From Bacillus sp. ISL-7 (lineage in GTDB: Bacteria; Bacillota; Bacilli; Bacillales_B; DSM-18226), in the NCBI RefSeq assembly GCF_018613065.1, contig NZ_JAGGQW010000024.1, positions 39,360 through 103,359 on the forward strand: a DNA stretch of 64,000 nt, written 5' to 3'. Within the stretch, counting starts at the first letter, position 1. The number at the start of each line of letters is the position of its first letter. Below, one piece after another: positions 26,768-35,869 of the stretch. The notes under the pieces are model-generated. The model ran no database searches. It saw only the letters and a program-made list of their open reading frames with translations, and was not told the origin of the DNA. A program made the translations under genes and the position numbers.

Positions 26768-26835
26768 GGCAATGGCGCCTCTTTTAAACTATCTAATTTG
26801 GGATAGTTTACAAGGGGCGCTTTTTGTTTTTTTGG
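26768..26835 (+). promoter_or_regulatory. Second candidate ANTAR hairpin overlapping a terminator, before eutA
   Basis: GGC (26768-26770), loop AATGGC and GCC (26777-26779) again give a hexaloop with A1 and G4. The 3' strand lies in the 5' arm of a strong terminator, whose arms (26775-26793 and 26802-26820) form 18 base pairs with one mismatch. TTTTTGTTTTTTT follows. The geometry is the same as at 25741. The stem has only three pairs and no P1 partner was found. Confidence 0.6.
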
Positions 26836-26845
26836 GGGAGTTGAG

Positions 26846-28291
26846 ATGAAGTTCAAAGGCCCGCAAAAAGAAGAAATGATCAGTGCGGGAATCGATATAG
26901 GCACAAGTACAACAAAGCTGGTAATCAGCCGGTTCACGTTAATGAATATGGCTGGCGGTGCACATGTGCCGCGAATTGAAATCATTGACAAACAGGTCAT
27001 CCATCGCAGCCCGATTTACCGGACACCGCTGCTTTCATCAACCACCATTGATATTGAAAAAATTGAAGACTTTGTCAGAAAGGAATATCAGAAAGCAGGT
27101 ATTGAGCCAAAGGATATTCAAACGGGAGCAGTGATCATTACGGGTGAAACAGCCACAAAGTCAAATGCAGAAGTAATGCTGCATCAGCTGTCTGACCAGG
27201 CTGGGGAGTTTCTAGTTGCAACAGCTGGTCCTGACTTAGAAGGAATTATTGCCGCTAAGGGATCGGGCGCCTATGAATATTCGAAAGATACGAGGAAGGT
27301 TATCGCCAATATCGATATCGGCGGGGGTACAGCCAATGTGGCCGTTTATAAATCTGGCAGACTTTGTGGAACCTGTACGCTTCATGTAGGCGGCAGATTA
27401 ATTGAATGTAACGATAATAAAATCCAGAGTATTTCTCCGCCTGTTAAAAATTTACTGCGACAATGGGATTCAAGGATGGTGGAGGGGCAAAACCAAAATC
27501 CATCAGCGATAAAACAAGTAACCGATTTTATGGCAGATGTCATTGCGCGGATGTTAAAAAAGGCACTCACAAACGAGGATCTAACGTTGCTGCTAGGGCA
27601 TGAACCTAACTGGGTGGAAGATATTGAGGTGATTATGTTCTCAGGCGGGATAAGTGAATGCATTTATCAGCATGAGACCGGAAACGTACAGTCGGCCAAA
27701 TACGATGATATCGGGTTGATGTTAGCCGCCTCCTTAAAGGAAAGTTCAAGTCTTGCTCAATGGACTTGGGTAAAGCCGCAGGAAACGGTTCGGGCCACAG
27801 TGCTGGGCGCAGGAATGCAAACGACTGAAATCAGCGGGGCAACCATTGAAGTTGATAATCGTAAATTGCCGATGAAAAACTTGCCGGTTTACCAGATTCG
27901 ATTCGAGGGTGATTTTAAAACGGAAATAAACCAATTATCCAGGCGGATTGAGGAAGCACTAGATCTCTATGACCCACAGCGTGAGGGACAGAATTTTGCG
28001 GTTTATTTTTCAGAACTGCCTTACTTAAAATTCCGTGAAATCGATGAATTTGCTGAATCCATCCTCAAAGCAATGAAACAAAAACCGAATCAAAGTCAAG
28101 AGTTGGTCCTTGTGCTTGACCGGGATTATGCAAAAGTTCTTGGGCAAACACTGAAGCGGAAGGCTCCGGTGCAATCCGTCATTTGTATTGATCAAATTAA
28201 AGTTGAAAATGGGGACTATTTGGATATAGGCCAAGTGCTCGAAACCGATGTTGTTCCTGTCATCATAAAAACATTAACATTCCAGAAATGA
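26846..28291 (+). CDS. eutA: Ethanolamine ammonia-lyase reactivating factor
   Basis: EutA is an ASKHA-fold ATPase that exchanges damaged cobalamin on EutBC for fresh adenosylcobalamin. The 481-residue protein has the phosphate-1 motif AGIDIGTSTTKLVISRF and phosphate-2 motif IANIDIGGGTANVAVYK, plus ITGETATKSNAE. Start ATG 26846 follows GGGGGAG. It overlaps the ORF entry of eutB by a few bases, but eutB begins downstream. It follows the second candidate antitermination element. Confidence 0.93.
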   Translation: MKFKGPQKEEMISAGIDIGTSTTKLVISRFTLMNMAGGAHVPRIEIIDKQVIHRSPIYRTPLLSSTTIDIEKIEDFVRKEYQKAGIEPKDIQTGAVIITGETATKSNAEVMLHQLSDQAGEFLVATAGPDLEGIIAAKGSGAYEYSKDTRKVIANIDIGGGTANVAVYKSGRLCGTCTLHVGGRLIECNDNKIQSISPPVKNLLRQWDSRMVEGQNQNPSAIKQVTDFMADVIARMLKKALTNEDLTLLLGHEPNWVEDIEVIMFSGGISECIYQHETGNVQSAKYDDIGLMLAASLKESSSLAQWTWVKPQETVRATVLGAGMQTTEISGATIEVDNRKLPMKNLPVYQIRFEGDFKTEINQLSRRIEEALDLYDPQREGQNFAVYFSELPYLKFREIDEFAESILKAMKQKPNQSQELVLVLDRDYAKVLGQTLKRKAPVQSVICIDQIKVENGDYLDIGQVLETDVVPVIIKTLTFQK

Positions 28292-28308
28292 CGAAAGGGG
28301 GCATTCTA

Positions 28309-29673
28309 ATGAGATTAAAGTCCACCTATTTAGGTACCGTCTATCAATTTTCCTCACTAAAGGATTTATTTGCGAAAGCAAATGAAGAAAAATCCGGCGA
28401 CCGCTTAGCAGGGATCGCTGCTGAGACCGTTCAGGAAAGAATCGCAGCAAAACAAGTGTTGAGCTATTTAACACTACAAGATATTAGGGAAAATCCCATG
28501 CTATCTCCTGAAGAGGATGAGGTTTCAAGGATTATCGAGGGTCAGATCAACGAACCCATCTATCAATCGATTAAAAATTGGTCTGTTTCGGAGCTTCGCG
28601 AGTATATCCTGAACGATTCAACTACTGGTGAAGACTTGAAACGCCTCAGCCGAGGTCTGAATAGTGAAATGATTGCAGCGGTGGCAAAGATCATGTCCAA
28701 CCTCGATTTAGTCCATGCCGCCAATAAAATTGAAGTTTTATCGAAATGCAATATTACGATTGGTCAAAAAGGAGTGTTAGCCTCTAGGCTGCAGCCAAAC
28801 CATCCGACGGATAATGTCGACGGGATGATGGCCTCAATGAAAGAAGGGCTTGCGTATGGGATTGGAGATGCAGTAATTGGAATAAACCCGGTAGATGACT
28901 CCGTTGAAAGTGTAAAACGGTTATTGCATGCGACACATGACTTTATTCAAAAATGGGAAATTCCAACGCAAAACTGTGTGCTTGCCCATGTGACAGCTCA
29001 AATGAAAGCGGTCCAGCAGGGGGCGCCGGCAGATATGATTTTCCAGAGTATTGCCGGAACCGAAGCGGCGAATCGTTCTTTCGGGATTACCGCGTCCCTC
29101 TTGGAGGAAGCCAATGAAATGGCGAAAGTATACGGTACAGGAACTGGTCCACAACGTTTGTATTTTGAGACAGGTCAAGGCTCGGAATTATCCGCCGAAG
29201 CTCATTATGATATCGACCAATTGACAATGGAATCCCGGAATTATGGCTTTGCCCGCTACTATGACCCGTATATTGTCAATACGGTAGTCGGCTTTATAGG
29301 ACCAGAGTACTTGTACAACAACAAACAAGTGATTCGAGCCGGTCTTGAAGATCATTTTATGGGAAAAATGCATGGCATTCCAATGGGCGTTGATATTTGC
29401 TATACGAACCATATTAAAGCAGACCAGAATGACATTGAAGATCTTGGCGTGCTGCTTTCCGCGGCAGGGGTGAATTTTATTATCGCTGCGCCAATGGGTG
29501 ATGATTGTATGCTCAATTACCAGAGCTTAAGTTATCACGATGTTGCGACATTAAGACAGACGCTGAATAAACGGCCGGCACCATCATTTGAAGCATGGCT
29601 GGAGAAAACGGGGATTTTTGAAAACGGGAAATTAAGTAAATATGCAGGTGACCCGACGATTTTTTCGCGATAG
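28309..29673 (+). CDS. eutB: Ethanolamine ammonia-lyase large subunit
   Basis: EutB holds the radical active site that converts ethanolamine to acetaldehyde and ammonia with adenosylcobalamin. At 454 residues it matches the family. I start at ATG 28309 (MRLKSTYLGTVYQF) behind AAAGGGGG at 28294-28301. Recognisable parts are KCNITIGQKGVLASRLQPNH, HVTAQMKAVQQGAPADMIFQS, the YFETGQGSELSA region and MGVDICYTNH. It works as a complex with EutC. Confidence 0.97.
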   Translation: MRLKSTYLGTVYQFSSLKDLFAKANEEKSGDRLAGIAAETVQERIAAKQVLSYLTLQDIRENPMLSPEEDEVSRIIEGQINEPIYQSIKNWSVSELREYILNDSTTGEDLKRLSRGLNSEMIAAVAKIMSNLDLVHAANKIEVLSKCNITIGQKGVLASRLQPNHPTDNVDGMMASMKEGLAYGIGDAVIGINPVDDSVESVKRLLHATHDFIQKWEIPTQNCVLAHVTAQMKAVQQGAPADMIFQSIAGTEAANRSFGITASLLEEANEMAKVYGTGTGPQRLYFETGQGSELSAEAHYDIDQLTMESRNYGFARYYDPYIVNTVVGFIGPEYLYNNKQVIRAGLEDHFMGKMHGIPMGVDICYTNHIKADQNDIEDLGVLLSAAGVNFIIAAPMGDDCMLNYQSLSYHDVATLRQTLNKRPAPSFEAWLEKTGIFENGKLSKYAGDPTIFSR

Positions 29674-29685
29674 GAGGTGTAAGGA

Positions 29686-30657
29686 GTGAAGCCTGAGTTA
29701 GTGGAACAAATCACGAAAATGGTGGTTGAAAAATTGCAGACGAAGACCGCTGCTGGCGGTGCGGCGGTGGAAGAAGTTAAGAAAAAGACGAACGATGATA
29801 CATCGGCAAAAGTGGAGGTGAAATTTTGGAGCCACCGGACGAATCATGTTGAAACAGAGTGCAATCAAAGTCCGGGATGCGTGGTGTCAGCCCATGAAAA
29901 AGAAATACTTCTTGAACCAAAGCCGCCTGTAGGACTTGAAAATCCGATTAATAAGGAAGAGCTGGATCTTTTAATTAGCAAAACACCGGCAAGAATTGGC
30001 GTCGGCCGTGCGGGATTAAGGCCCAAAACGGACACTTGGCTGAAGTTTCGCTTTGACCATGCGGCAGCAGTCGATGCCGTTTATGGTGATGTCGATCCGA
30101 AAATACTTGAAAGCTTATCCTTATTAAAAGTTAACACGAAGGTTACCGACAAAGAGGTTTATGTCCGCCGTCCGGACTTCGGCCGAAAGCTCTCTGATGA
30201 GGCAAAACAATTAATTGATCAAAAATGTAAAAAGTCTCCGACGGTTCAAATTATTGTTTCTGACGGCTTAAGTTCGAAAGCGGTCGAGGAAAATTTAGAG
30301 GATGTCTATTTATCTCTTAATCAATCGCTTCAAAGCTTAGGTCTCGATGTCGGAACACCATTTTTTATCGAAAAAGGCCGGGTGGCGGCAATGGATGATG
30401 TTGGGGAGATCCTAAAACCGAAAGTGATTGTTTACTTGATTGGTGAACGTCCAGGTCTTGTGAGTGCGGAATCGTTAAGTGCGTATCTCTGCTACGAACC
30501 ACGCCACGGCACCATTGAGGCCGACCGGATGGTCATCTCCAATATTCATAAGGGCGGCATTCCACCGGTGGAGGCCGGCGCCTATATCGGAACGATCGTG
30601 CAAAAAATATTAAAATATGAAGCCAGCGGTGTTTCGCTGGTACAAAAAGAGCAATAA
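29686..30657 (+). CDS. eutC: Ethanolamine ammonia-lyase small subunit
   Basis: EutC binds the cobalamin together with EutB. GTG 29686 follows TAGGAGGTG. The 323-residue protein has a family core from about residue 95 (LDLLISKTPARIGVGRAGLRPKT), VQIIVSDGLSSKAVEENL, GERPGLVSAESLSAYL and ADRMVISNIHKGGIPPVEAG. The N-terminal ~90 residues, with a short amphipathic helix (VEQITKMVVEKLQTK) and a linker, resemble microcompartment-targeting extensions. Confidence 0.96.
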   Translation: MKPELVEQITKMVVEKLQTKTAAGGAAVEEVKKKTNDDTSAKVEVKFWSHRTNHVETECNQSPGCVVSAHEKEILLEPKPPVGLENPINKEELDLLISKTPARIGVGRAGLRPKTDTWLKFRFDHAAAVDAVYGDVDPKILESLSLLKVNTKVTDKEVYVRRPDFGRKLSDEAKQLIDQKCKKSPTVQIIVSDGLSSKAVEENLEDVYLSLNQSLQSLGLDVGTPFFIEKGRVAAMDDVGEILKPKVIVYLIGERPGLVSAESLSAYLCYEPRHGTIEADRMVISNIHKGGIPPVEAGAYIGTIVQKILKYEASGVSLVQKEQ

Positions 30658-30672
30658 GGGGAGGGTTAATAA

Positions 30673-31326
30673 ATGGCATTAGAACGAATTCATGCAAATA
30701 TCTTGGCTGTTCGGATTATTCCAAACGTTGACCCTGCCTTAGCAGCTCAGTTTCAGTTAAAACCCCATCAACGGAGTTTAGCGATTTTTACCTCAACGAT
30801 TGACGATGTCGGCTATACAGCTCTAGATGAAGCAACAAAACGCGCAGATGTTGATGTTGTCTATGCAAAGTCCTTCTACGCAGGTTCTGCGCATGCATCA
30901 GGGCCATTGTCTGGTGAAATGATCGGCGTGTTGGCCGGTCCAAGTCCAGATGAAGTGAAAAGCGGGATAGATGCGGTGATTCAAACCGCAGAAAATGAAG
31001 CGTATTTTGAGGCAATCAATGAGGAAAAAAACCATGCATTGTATGCCCATGTCGTGGCAAGAACCGGTTCTTATCTATCAGCTGAGGCAGGGATTAATCA
31101 AGGAGAAGCACTAGCCTATTTGATTGCTCCGCCGCTTGAGGCGGTGTATGGAATGGATGCGGCGTTAAAGGCTGCTGATGTAGAGCTGGTTAAGTTTTTT
31201 GGACCGCCTTCGGAAACAAACTTTGGAGGTGGGCTATTGACCGGGTCGCAATCGGCATGCCAGGCGGCAGCGGATGCTTTTCGTGCTGTGATTATCGAGA
31301 TTGCGAGAAATCCACGACAGTATTAG
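30673..31326 (+). CDS. eutL: Microcompartment shell protein EutL
   Basis: The 217-residue protein is a tandem BMC-domain trimer. It begins LERIHANILAVRIIPNVDP and contains SLAIFTSTIDDVGYTALDEATK and AGSAHASGPLSGE, as in EutL of E. coli. EutL trimers have a gated central pore thought to pass substrates or cofactors. GGGGAGGG precedes the ATG. Confidence 0.95.
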   Translation: MALERIHANILAVRIIPNVDPALAAQFQLKPHQRSLAIFTSTIDDVGYTALDEATKRADVDVVYAKSFYAGSAHASGPLSGEMIGVLAGPSPDEVKSGIDAVIQTAENEAYFEAINEEKNHALYAHVVARTGSYLSAEAGINQGEALAYLIAPPLEAVYGMDAALKAADVELVKFFGPPSETNFGGGLLTGSQSACQAAADAFRAVIIEIARNPRQY

Positions 31327-31404
31327 ATTCCTATTTAATTGGCGGATAATGCTGCATACGTGTAATTTTTTACACAAAAAACAAGAGAGAAAGGAGTGTC
31401 CCTG

Positions 31405-32928
31405 TTGCCATTCGATTTAGATTTACAATCCATTCAGGAAATGCGGGATGCAGTACAGAAAGCTAAAGAAGCACAGCAAAAGTACTTGGCGTTTTCCCAA
31501 GAACAAGTCGACAAAATTGTGAAACGGGCAGCCGAAGCGGCTGCTGCCAAATCACTTGAATTAGCCCAGATGGCGGTCGAAGAAACCGGAATGGGTGTAG
31601 TCGAACATAAAAAAATGAAAAATGACGTCGGTTCACATGCTGTCTATGAATCTATTAAAAACGAGAAGACAGTTGGAATCATTAACGAGGACCGTACAAA
31701 GAAAATAGTCGAAGTCGCCTCACCTTTTGGGGTGATTGCCGGGATCATTCCAACGACAAATCCAACCTCGAGTGCGATTTTTAAAGCATTAATCGCCCTA
31801 AAAACAAGAAATGGAATCGTATTTAGTCCGCACCCACGGGCAGTGAAATGCTCAGTCGCCGCTTTAAAGATTTGTTTGGAGGCAGCCGTCGATGCGGGAG
31901 CGCCGGACGGAATTATTGGCTGGATCTCAAAACCAACAATGGCAGCAACCACTGAATTAATGCACCATCGTGATATTAATTTGATTTTAGCAACTGGCGG
32001 AAAAGATTTAGTCCGTGCTGCCTACAGTTCAGGTAAGCCTGCATATGGTGTCGGTCCTGGAAACGTGCCCGTCTATATCGAAAAAACCGCCAATATCGAA
32101 AAAGCGGTCAAAATGATTGTTCAAAGCAAAACGTTTGATAACGGCACGATTTGTGCAACGGAACAAGCCATTGTGGTTGACCAGAATGTCAAAGAAATGG
32201 CGGTAAGGGAGCTTAAAAATAATGGCGCCTATTTCTTAAATGAACAGGAGAAATCACTTTTAGAAAAGGTGATTTCACCATTGCCAGGAAAGCTGAACCC
32301 GGCAATTGTTGGTCAAAGTGCTGTCAAGATTGCGGAATTGGCGGGTATTTCCGTTCCAGCCGACACAACGATTTTAATTGCGGAAGAAACGCGGATAGGG
32401 AAGGACGTTCCTTTTTCCATTGAAAAACTTTCGCCGATTTTTCCGATTTATACAGCTGAAAGCTATGAAAGTGCAAAAGAGCTGTGTGTGAAAATCTTAA
32501 ATTTAGGCGGGATGGGACATAGCTTATCCCTTCACACCAATGATGACAATGTAGCCCGTGAATTTGCGCTATTCATGCCAGTATCACGACTGATGGTGAA
32601 TACTCTTTCTTCCATTGGTGCGGTGGGAGCCACAACGGAATTGATGCCATCGCTGACACTTGGCTGTGGATCATATGGCGGTAATATTACTTCAGACAAT
32701 CTAACGGCCCGCCATTTAATCAATATCAAAAGAATGGCCTATGGAACAAAAGAGGTTAACGTTCCAAAACCATCCAGCAAAAGTCCTGCTCTACAATGGG
32801 GTGCCAGCAACCATGTAGACGAGATTGTGAATCAGGTTTTAAGCAATGTGAATGTATCGGGCCAGCTAGATTCGCAGGTCATTTCTGAATTGGTAAATCA
32901 AGTATTAAAAAAATATCAATTAAATTAA
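31405..32928 (+). CDS. eutE: Acetaldehyde dehydrogenase (CoA-acylating)
   Basis: EutE oxidises acetaldehyde to acetyl-CoA with NAD+. The 507-residue ALDH-fold protein has the nucleophile Cys in NGTICATEQAIV, GVIAGIIPTTNPTSSAIFKA, and HPRAVKCSVAAL. I choose TTG 31405 (MPFDLDLQSIQ) over GTG 31396, because AAGGAG (31391-31396) would abut the latter. The C-terminal helix VISELVNQVLKKYQLN is like an encapsulation peptide, whereas most EutE proteins carry it at the N-terminus. The 78 bases upstream show no terminator. Confidence 0.93.
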   Translation: MPFDLDLQSIQEMRDAVQKAKEAQQKYLAFSQEQVDKIVKRAAEAAAAKSLELAQMAVEETGMGVVEHKKMKNDVGSHAVYESIKNEKTVGIINEDRTKKIVEVASPFGVIAGIIPTTNPTSSAIFKALIALKTRNGIVFSPHPRAVKCSVAALKICLEAAVDAGAPDGIIGWISKPTMAATTELMHHRDINLILATGGKDLVRAAYSSGKPAYGVGPGNVPVYIEKTANIEKAVKMIVQSKTFDNGTICATEQAIVVDQNVKEMAVRELKNNGAYFLNEQEKSLLEKVISPLPGKLNPAIVGQSAVKIAELAGISVPADTTILIAEETRIGKDVPFSIEKLSPIFPIYTAESYESAKELCVKILNLGGMGHSLSLHTNDDNVAREFALFMPVSRLMVNTLSSIGAVGATTELMPSLTLGCGSYGGNITSDNLTARHLINIKRMAYGTKEVNVPKPSSKSPALQWGASNHVDEIVNQVLSNVNVSGQLDSQVISELVNQVLKKYQLN

Positions 32929-32943
32929 TAGGAGGAATTTACA

Positions 32944-33237
32944 ATGGCGAGAGAATTAACAGCATTAGGAATGGTGGAAACAAAAGGTTTGGTAGCATCC
33001 GTGGAAGCAGCAGATGCAATGGTAAAGGCAGCAAACGTACATTTAGTCGGTAAAGTACATGTTGGCGGCGGGCTTGTAACGGTTCTTGTCCGCGGAGATG
33101 TAGGTGCGGTTAAAGCGGCAACTGAAGCAGGTGCGGCAGCAGCAGAACGTGTTGGTGAACTATTATCTGTACATGTCATCCCACGTCCGCACAACGAATT
33201 GGAGAGCATTTTACCAAAATTAGAAGTGGAAGTGTAA
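32944..33237 (+). CDS. eutM: Major microcompartment shell hexamer EutM (PduA-like)
   Basis: The 97-residue single BMC-domain protein has [20 protein letters not shown], the first BMC helix, and AHVIPRP-type ending ([13 protein letters not shown]). AGGAGGAA precedes the ATG. It forms the hexagonal sheets of the shell facets. Confidence 0.95.
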   Translation: MARELTALGMVETKGLVASVEAADAMVKAANVHLVGKVHVGGGLVTVLVRGDVGAVKAATEAGAAAAERVGELLSVHVIPRPHNELESILPKLEVEV

Positions 33238-33256
33238 GAAGTAAGGAGCCAATTCG

Positions 33257-34111
33257 ATGAATGAACAATCTATTCGAACGGTTGTTGAAGAAGTGATTCA
33301 GCAATTGTTAAAAAAGGACTTCAGACCCAATACAATCTCGATGGCTGTCTCTGCACGCCATTGCCACTTAAGTCAAGCTGATTTAGAAACGCTTTTCGGC
33401 AAAGGGTATGAGTTAACGAAAAAAGCGGACTTGTCTCAGCCCGGTCAATTTGCGGCTAATGAAACGGTGATCATTGTCGGACCAAGAGGAAGCATTGAAA
33501 AAGTGCGAATCCTCGGTCCGGCCCGTTCTTTAACACAAGTGGAAGTCAGCAGAACGGATTCAGTAAAGCTTGGGTTGAAACCGCCCGTAAGGGAATCTGG
33601 CAATATTGCTGGTTCTGCACCGATTACTCTGGCAGGGCCCCAAGGAAGTATTTTCAAAAATGAAGGACTGATCATTGCTCAGGCTCATATTCATATGCAC
33701 CCTGAGGATGCCGCTTATTTTAGCGTTGAAAACGGCGAGTATGTACGAATCCGAACAGAAGGGGAACGCCCGGTTTCGTTTGAAAAAGTACTTATAAGGG
33801 TTTCACCGAGATATCAGCTTGAAATGCATATCGATACCGATGAAGCTAATGCCGGATTAATTACAAGCGGTCAGGCTGGTTTCATTGTTAAGGATGGGGA
33901 GCCTTTAGTAAAACCCCAGCCTGTGACCAATCAGGTATCACCTGAACAAAACGAACCAAAAGAAGTTCATTTTCAAAAAAATCTCTTAACCAAAAGAGAT
34001 GTGCAGGCATGTCAGTACGAAATGATATCGGTTCGGAAAGGCACAATTGTGACTCCATTGGCACGAGATGCAGCAAGAGAGTTGAAAAAAAGCATCCAGG
34101 TTATGGATTAG
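33257..34111 (+). CDS. pduL: PduL-type phosphotransacylase with C-terminal extension
   Basis: PduL (EutD2) converts acetyl-CoA to acetyl phosphate, recycling CoA inside the shell. The 284-residue protein has an N-terminal encapsulation-type helix (IRTVVEEVIQQLLKKD), then SARHCHLSQADLE, DLSQPGQFAANE, VSRTDSVKLGL and AQAHIHMHPEDA, the His residues being zinc ligands. PduL normally ends near residue 215. Here about 65 residues follow, ending KGTIVTPLARDAARELKK, a segment also seen at the end of other BMC-associated enzymes. It replaces the unrelated Pta-type EutD, which is absent. Confidence 0.9.
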   Translation: MNEQSIRTVVEEVIQQLLKKDFRPNTISMAVSARHCHLSQADLETLFGKGYELTKKADLSQPGQFAANETVIIVGPRGSIEKVRILGPARSLTQVEVSRTDSVKLGLKPPVRESGNIAGSAPITLAGPQGSIFKNEGLIIAQAHIHMHPEDAAYFSVENGEYVRIRTEGERPVSFEKVLIRVSPRYQLEMHIDTDEANAGLITSGQAGFIVKDGEPLVKPQPVTNQVSPEQNEPKEVHFQKNLLTKRDVQACQYEMISVRKGTIVTPLARDAARELKKSIQVMD

Positions 34112-34128
34112 TTTAAGGGGATGATTTT

Positions 34129-34404
34129 TTGTTAGTTGGAACGGTGATAGGAAATGTATGGGCGACAAGGAAGGAAGAGAATCTAACAGGATTAAAATAT
34201 TTATTTGTCCAGCCGGAGCTTCCATCCGGGGCGCCTATCCTTTCACCGTTTATTGCGGTGGATCGGATTGGTGCCGGAGTCGGAGATAAAGTGATGGTCA
34301 CAACGGGAAGTGCGGCAGCAAATATTATCGGTGACCATAGAATGCCGATTGATGCTGTCATTATCGGAATTATCGATTCTATTGATGTTGAAGGAGGTGC
34401 GTAA
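34129..34404 (+). CDS. eutN: Microcompartment vertex protein EutN (CcmL family)
   Basis: The 91-residue pentameric BMC-P protein starts LVGTVIGNVWATRKEENLTG, as in EutN/CcmL, and has VAVDRIGAGVGDKVMVTTGSAA (written here in part: DRIGAGVGDKVMVTTGSAA). It caps the shell vertices. Start is TTG 34129 with AAGGGGA upstream. Confidence 0.94.
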   Translation: MLVGTVIGNVWATRKEENLTGLKYLFVQPELPSGAPILSPFIAVDRIGAGVGDKVMVTTGSAAANIIGDHRMPIDAVIIGIIDSIDVEGGA

Positions 34405-34407
34405 GTG

Positions 34408-34761
34408 ATGTCAAAAGCCTTAGGAATGATTGAAACTAGAGGGCTGATTGCCTCAATCGTTGCAGCAGATGCAATGGTTAAAGCAGCGGATGTACGTTTA
34501 GTTAAAAAAGAAAAAGTGGACGCCGGACTCGTTTCGATTTTAGTAGAAGGAGATGTCGGGGCTGTCCAGGCGGCGGTCGATGCTGGCAAGTATGCTGCTC
34601 AAAGTGTCGGGGTGCTGGTAACCGCGCATGTGATCCCGCGTCCGGATGAGGAAGTAGGGCAAATGTTGTCACAGATGCCGAAAAAGGGCGAGGAGAAACC
34701 AAAACCTGCAAAAAGGGGTCAAAGAGCAAAACAAGATGAGCCTCCAGCACAAACAGAATAA
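34408..34761 (+). CDS. Second BMC hexamer shell protein with basic C-terminal tail
   Basis: The BMC domain covers residues 1-88 ([20 protein letters not shown] to [11 protein letters not shown]), close to EutM, and is followed by about 28 residues rich in Lys, Pro and Glu ([20 protein letters not shown]). EutK of enterobacteria also has a BMC domain plus a C-terminal basic domain, but a folded one. This tail looks unstructured. It may bind RNA, DNA or cargo at the lumen face. ATG 34408 is favoured by AAGGAGGT; GTG 34405 is possible. Confidence 0.85.
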   Translation: MSKALGMIETRGLIASIVAADAMVKAADVRLVKKEKVDAGLVSILVEGDVGAVQAAVDAGKYAAQSVGVLVTAHVIPRPDEEVGQMLSQMPKKGEEKPKPAKRGQRAKQDEPPAQTE

Positions 34762-34786
34762 TTTTAAAAAGAATGGAGGAAGAAAT

Positions 34787-35731
34787 ATGGTTTTCAAACG
34801 TAAAAAAATTGCAGTGATTGGTGCAGGATATACTGGTGCAACAGCGGCGCTGATGATTGCGCAAAAAGAATTAGGAGATGTCATTCTGGTTGATATCCCG
34901 TCTCAAAACGATCCGACCAAAGGGAAGGCACTGGATATGCTGGAAGCAAGCCCTGTCCAAGGCTTTAATGCAAATATAACGGGTACCTCAGATTATGCGG
35001 ATATACAGGATGCTGATTTGGTGTTAATCACTGCAGGGCTTCCGCGGAAACCAGGGATGAGCCGGGATGATTTGGTTTCTACCAATGCAAAAATTATTGA
35101 GCAAGTCTCTGAAAATATTAAAAAATATGCGCCGAATAGCTACATTATCGTTTTAAGTAATCCTGTTGATGCGATGACCTATGTTTGCTATAAGACAACA
35201 GGGTTTCCTAAAAATAGGATTATCGGTCAGTCTGGAGTCTTAGATACTGCGCGTTTCAACACTTTTGTTGCACAGGAATTGAATGTGTCAGTGGAAGATA
35301 TTTCAGGTTTTGTCCTTGGCGGTCATGGTGATGATATGGTCCCATTGGTTCGATTCTCTTATGCCGGCGGAATCCCGCTTGATAAAATTCTTCCGCCTCA
35401 CCGAATTGAAGCGATTGTGGAAAGAACGCGTAAAGGCGGCGGCGAGATTGTCAGTTTGCTAGGTCAAGGCAGTGCCTACTACGCCCCGGCAGCTTCGATG
35501 GTCCAAATGGCTGAAGCCATATTAAAAGACAAAAAACGAATCTTGCCATGTATTGCCTATCTGGAAGGGGAATATGGCTATCAGGATTTATATCTAGGGG
35601 TTCCAACGATCCTTGGCGGCGATGGGATTGAAACGGTAATTGAAATTGCGTTAACCCCTGAAGAAAAAACAGCCCTTGATCAATCAGCCCAATCTGTTCG
35701 GAATGTTATGTCGGTTTTGAAGACACGATAA
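34787..35731 (+). CDS. mdh: Malate dehydrogenase, encoded in the eut operon
   Basis: The protein (314 residues from ATG 34787, after ATGGAGGAAG) has the NAD-binding [14 protein letters not shown], the substrate-loop [16 protein letters not shown] with the Arg residues selective for oxaloacetate, [11 protein letters not shown], and the catalytic His in [14 protein letters not shown]. It is very close to Bacillus Mdh. Malate dehydrogenase is not a standard Eut enzyme. No EutG alcohol dehydrogenase is present, so it may reoxidise NADH from EutE. The usual mdh neighbours citZ and icd are absent, suggesting a second copy. Confidence 0.92.
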   Translation: MVFKRKKIAVIGAGYTGATAALMIAQKELGDVILVDIPSQNDPTKGKALDMLEASPVQGFNANITGTSDYADIQDADLVLITAGLPRKPGMSRDDLVSTNAKIIEQVSENIKKYAPNSYIIVLSNPVDAMTYVCYKTTGFPKNRIIGQSGVLDTARFNTFVAQELNVSVEDISGFVLGGHGDDMVPLVRFSYAGGIPLDKILPPHRIEAIVERTRKGGGEIVSLLGQGSAYYAPAASMVQMAEAILKDKKRILPCIAYLEGEYGYQDLYLGVPTILGGDGIETVIEIALTPEEKTALDQSAQSVRNVMSVLKTR

Positions 35732-35869
35732 TATTTGGATAATATATCCTGTGAATCCTTCTGCAATTCTATATTAAACTAGTAGCACCTAGTTTTGGAA
35801 ATAGTCGTGTATGGGATATGGTTTTACTTTAATATTTCCAGGAGATTTACTTTGAAAGGGGAAGGGTTT

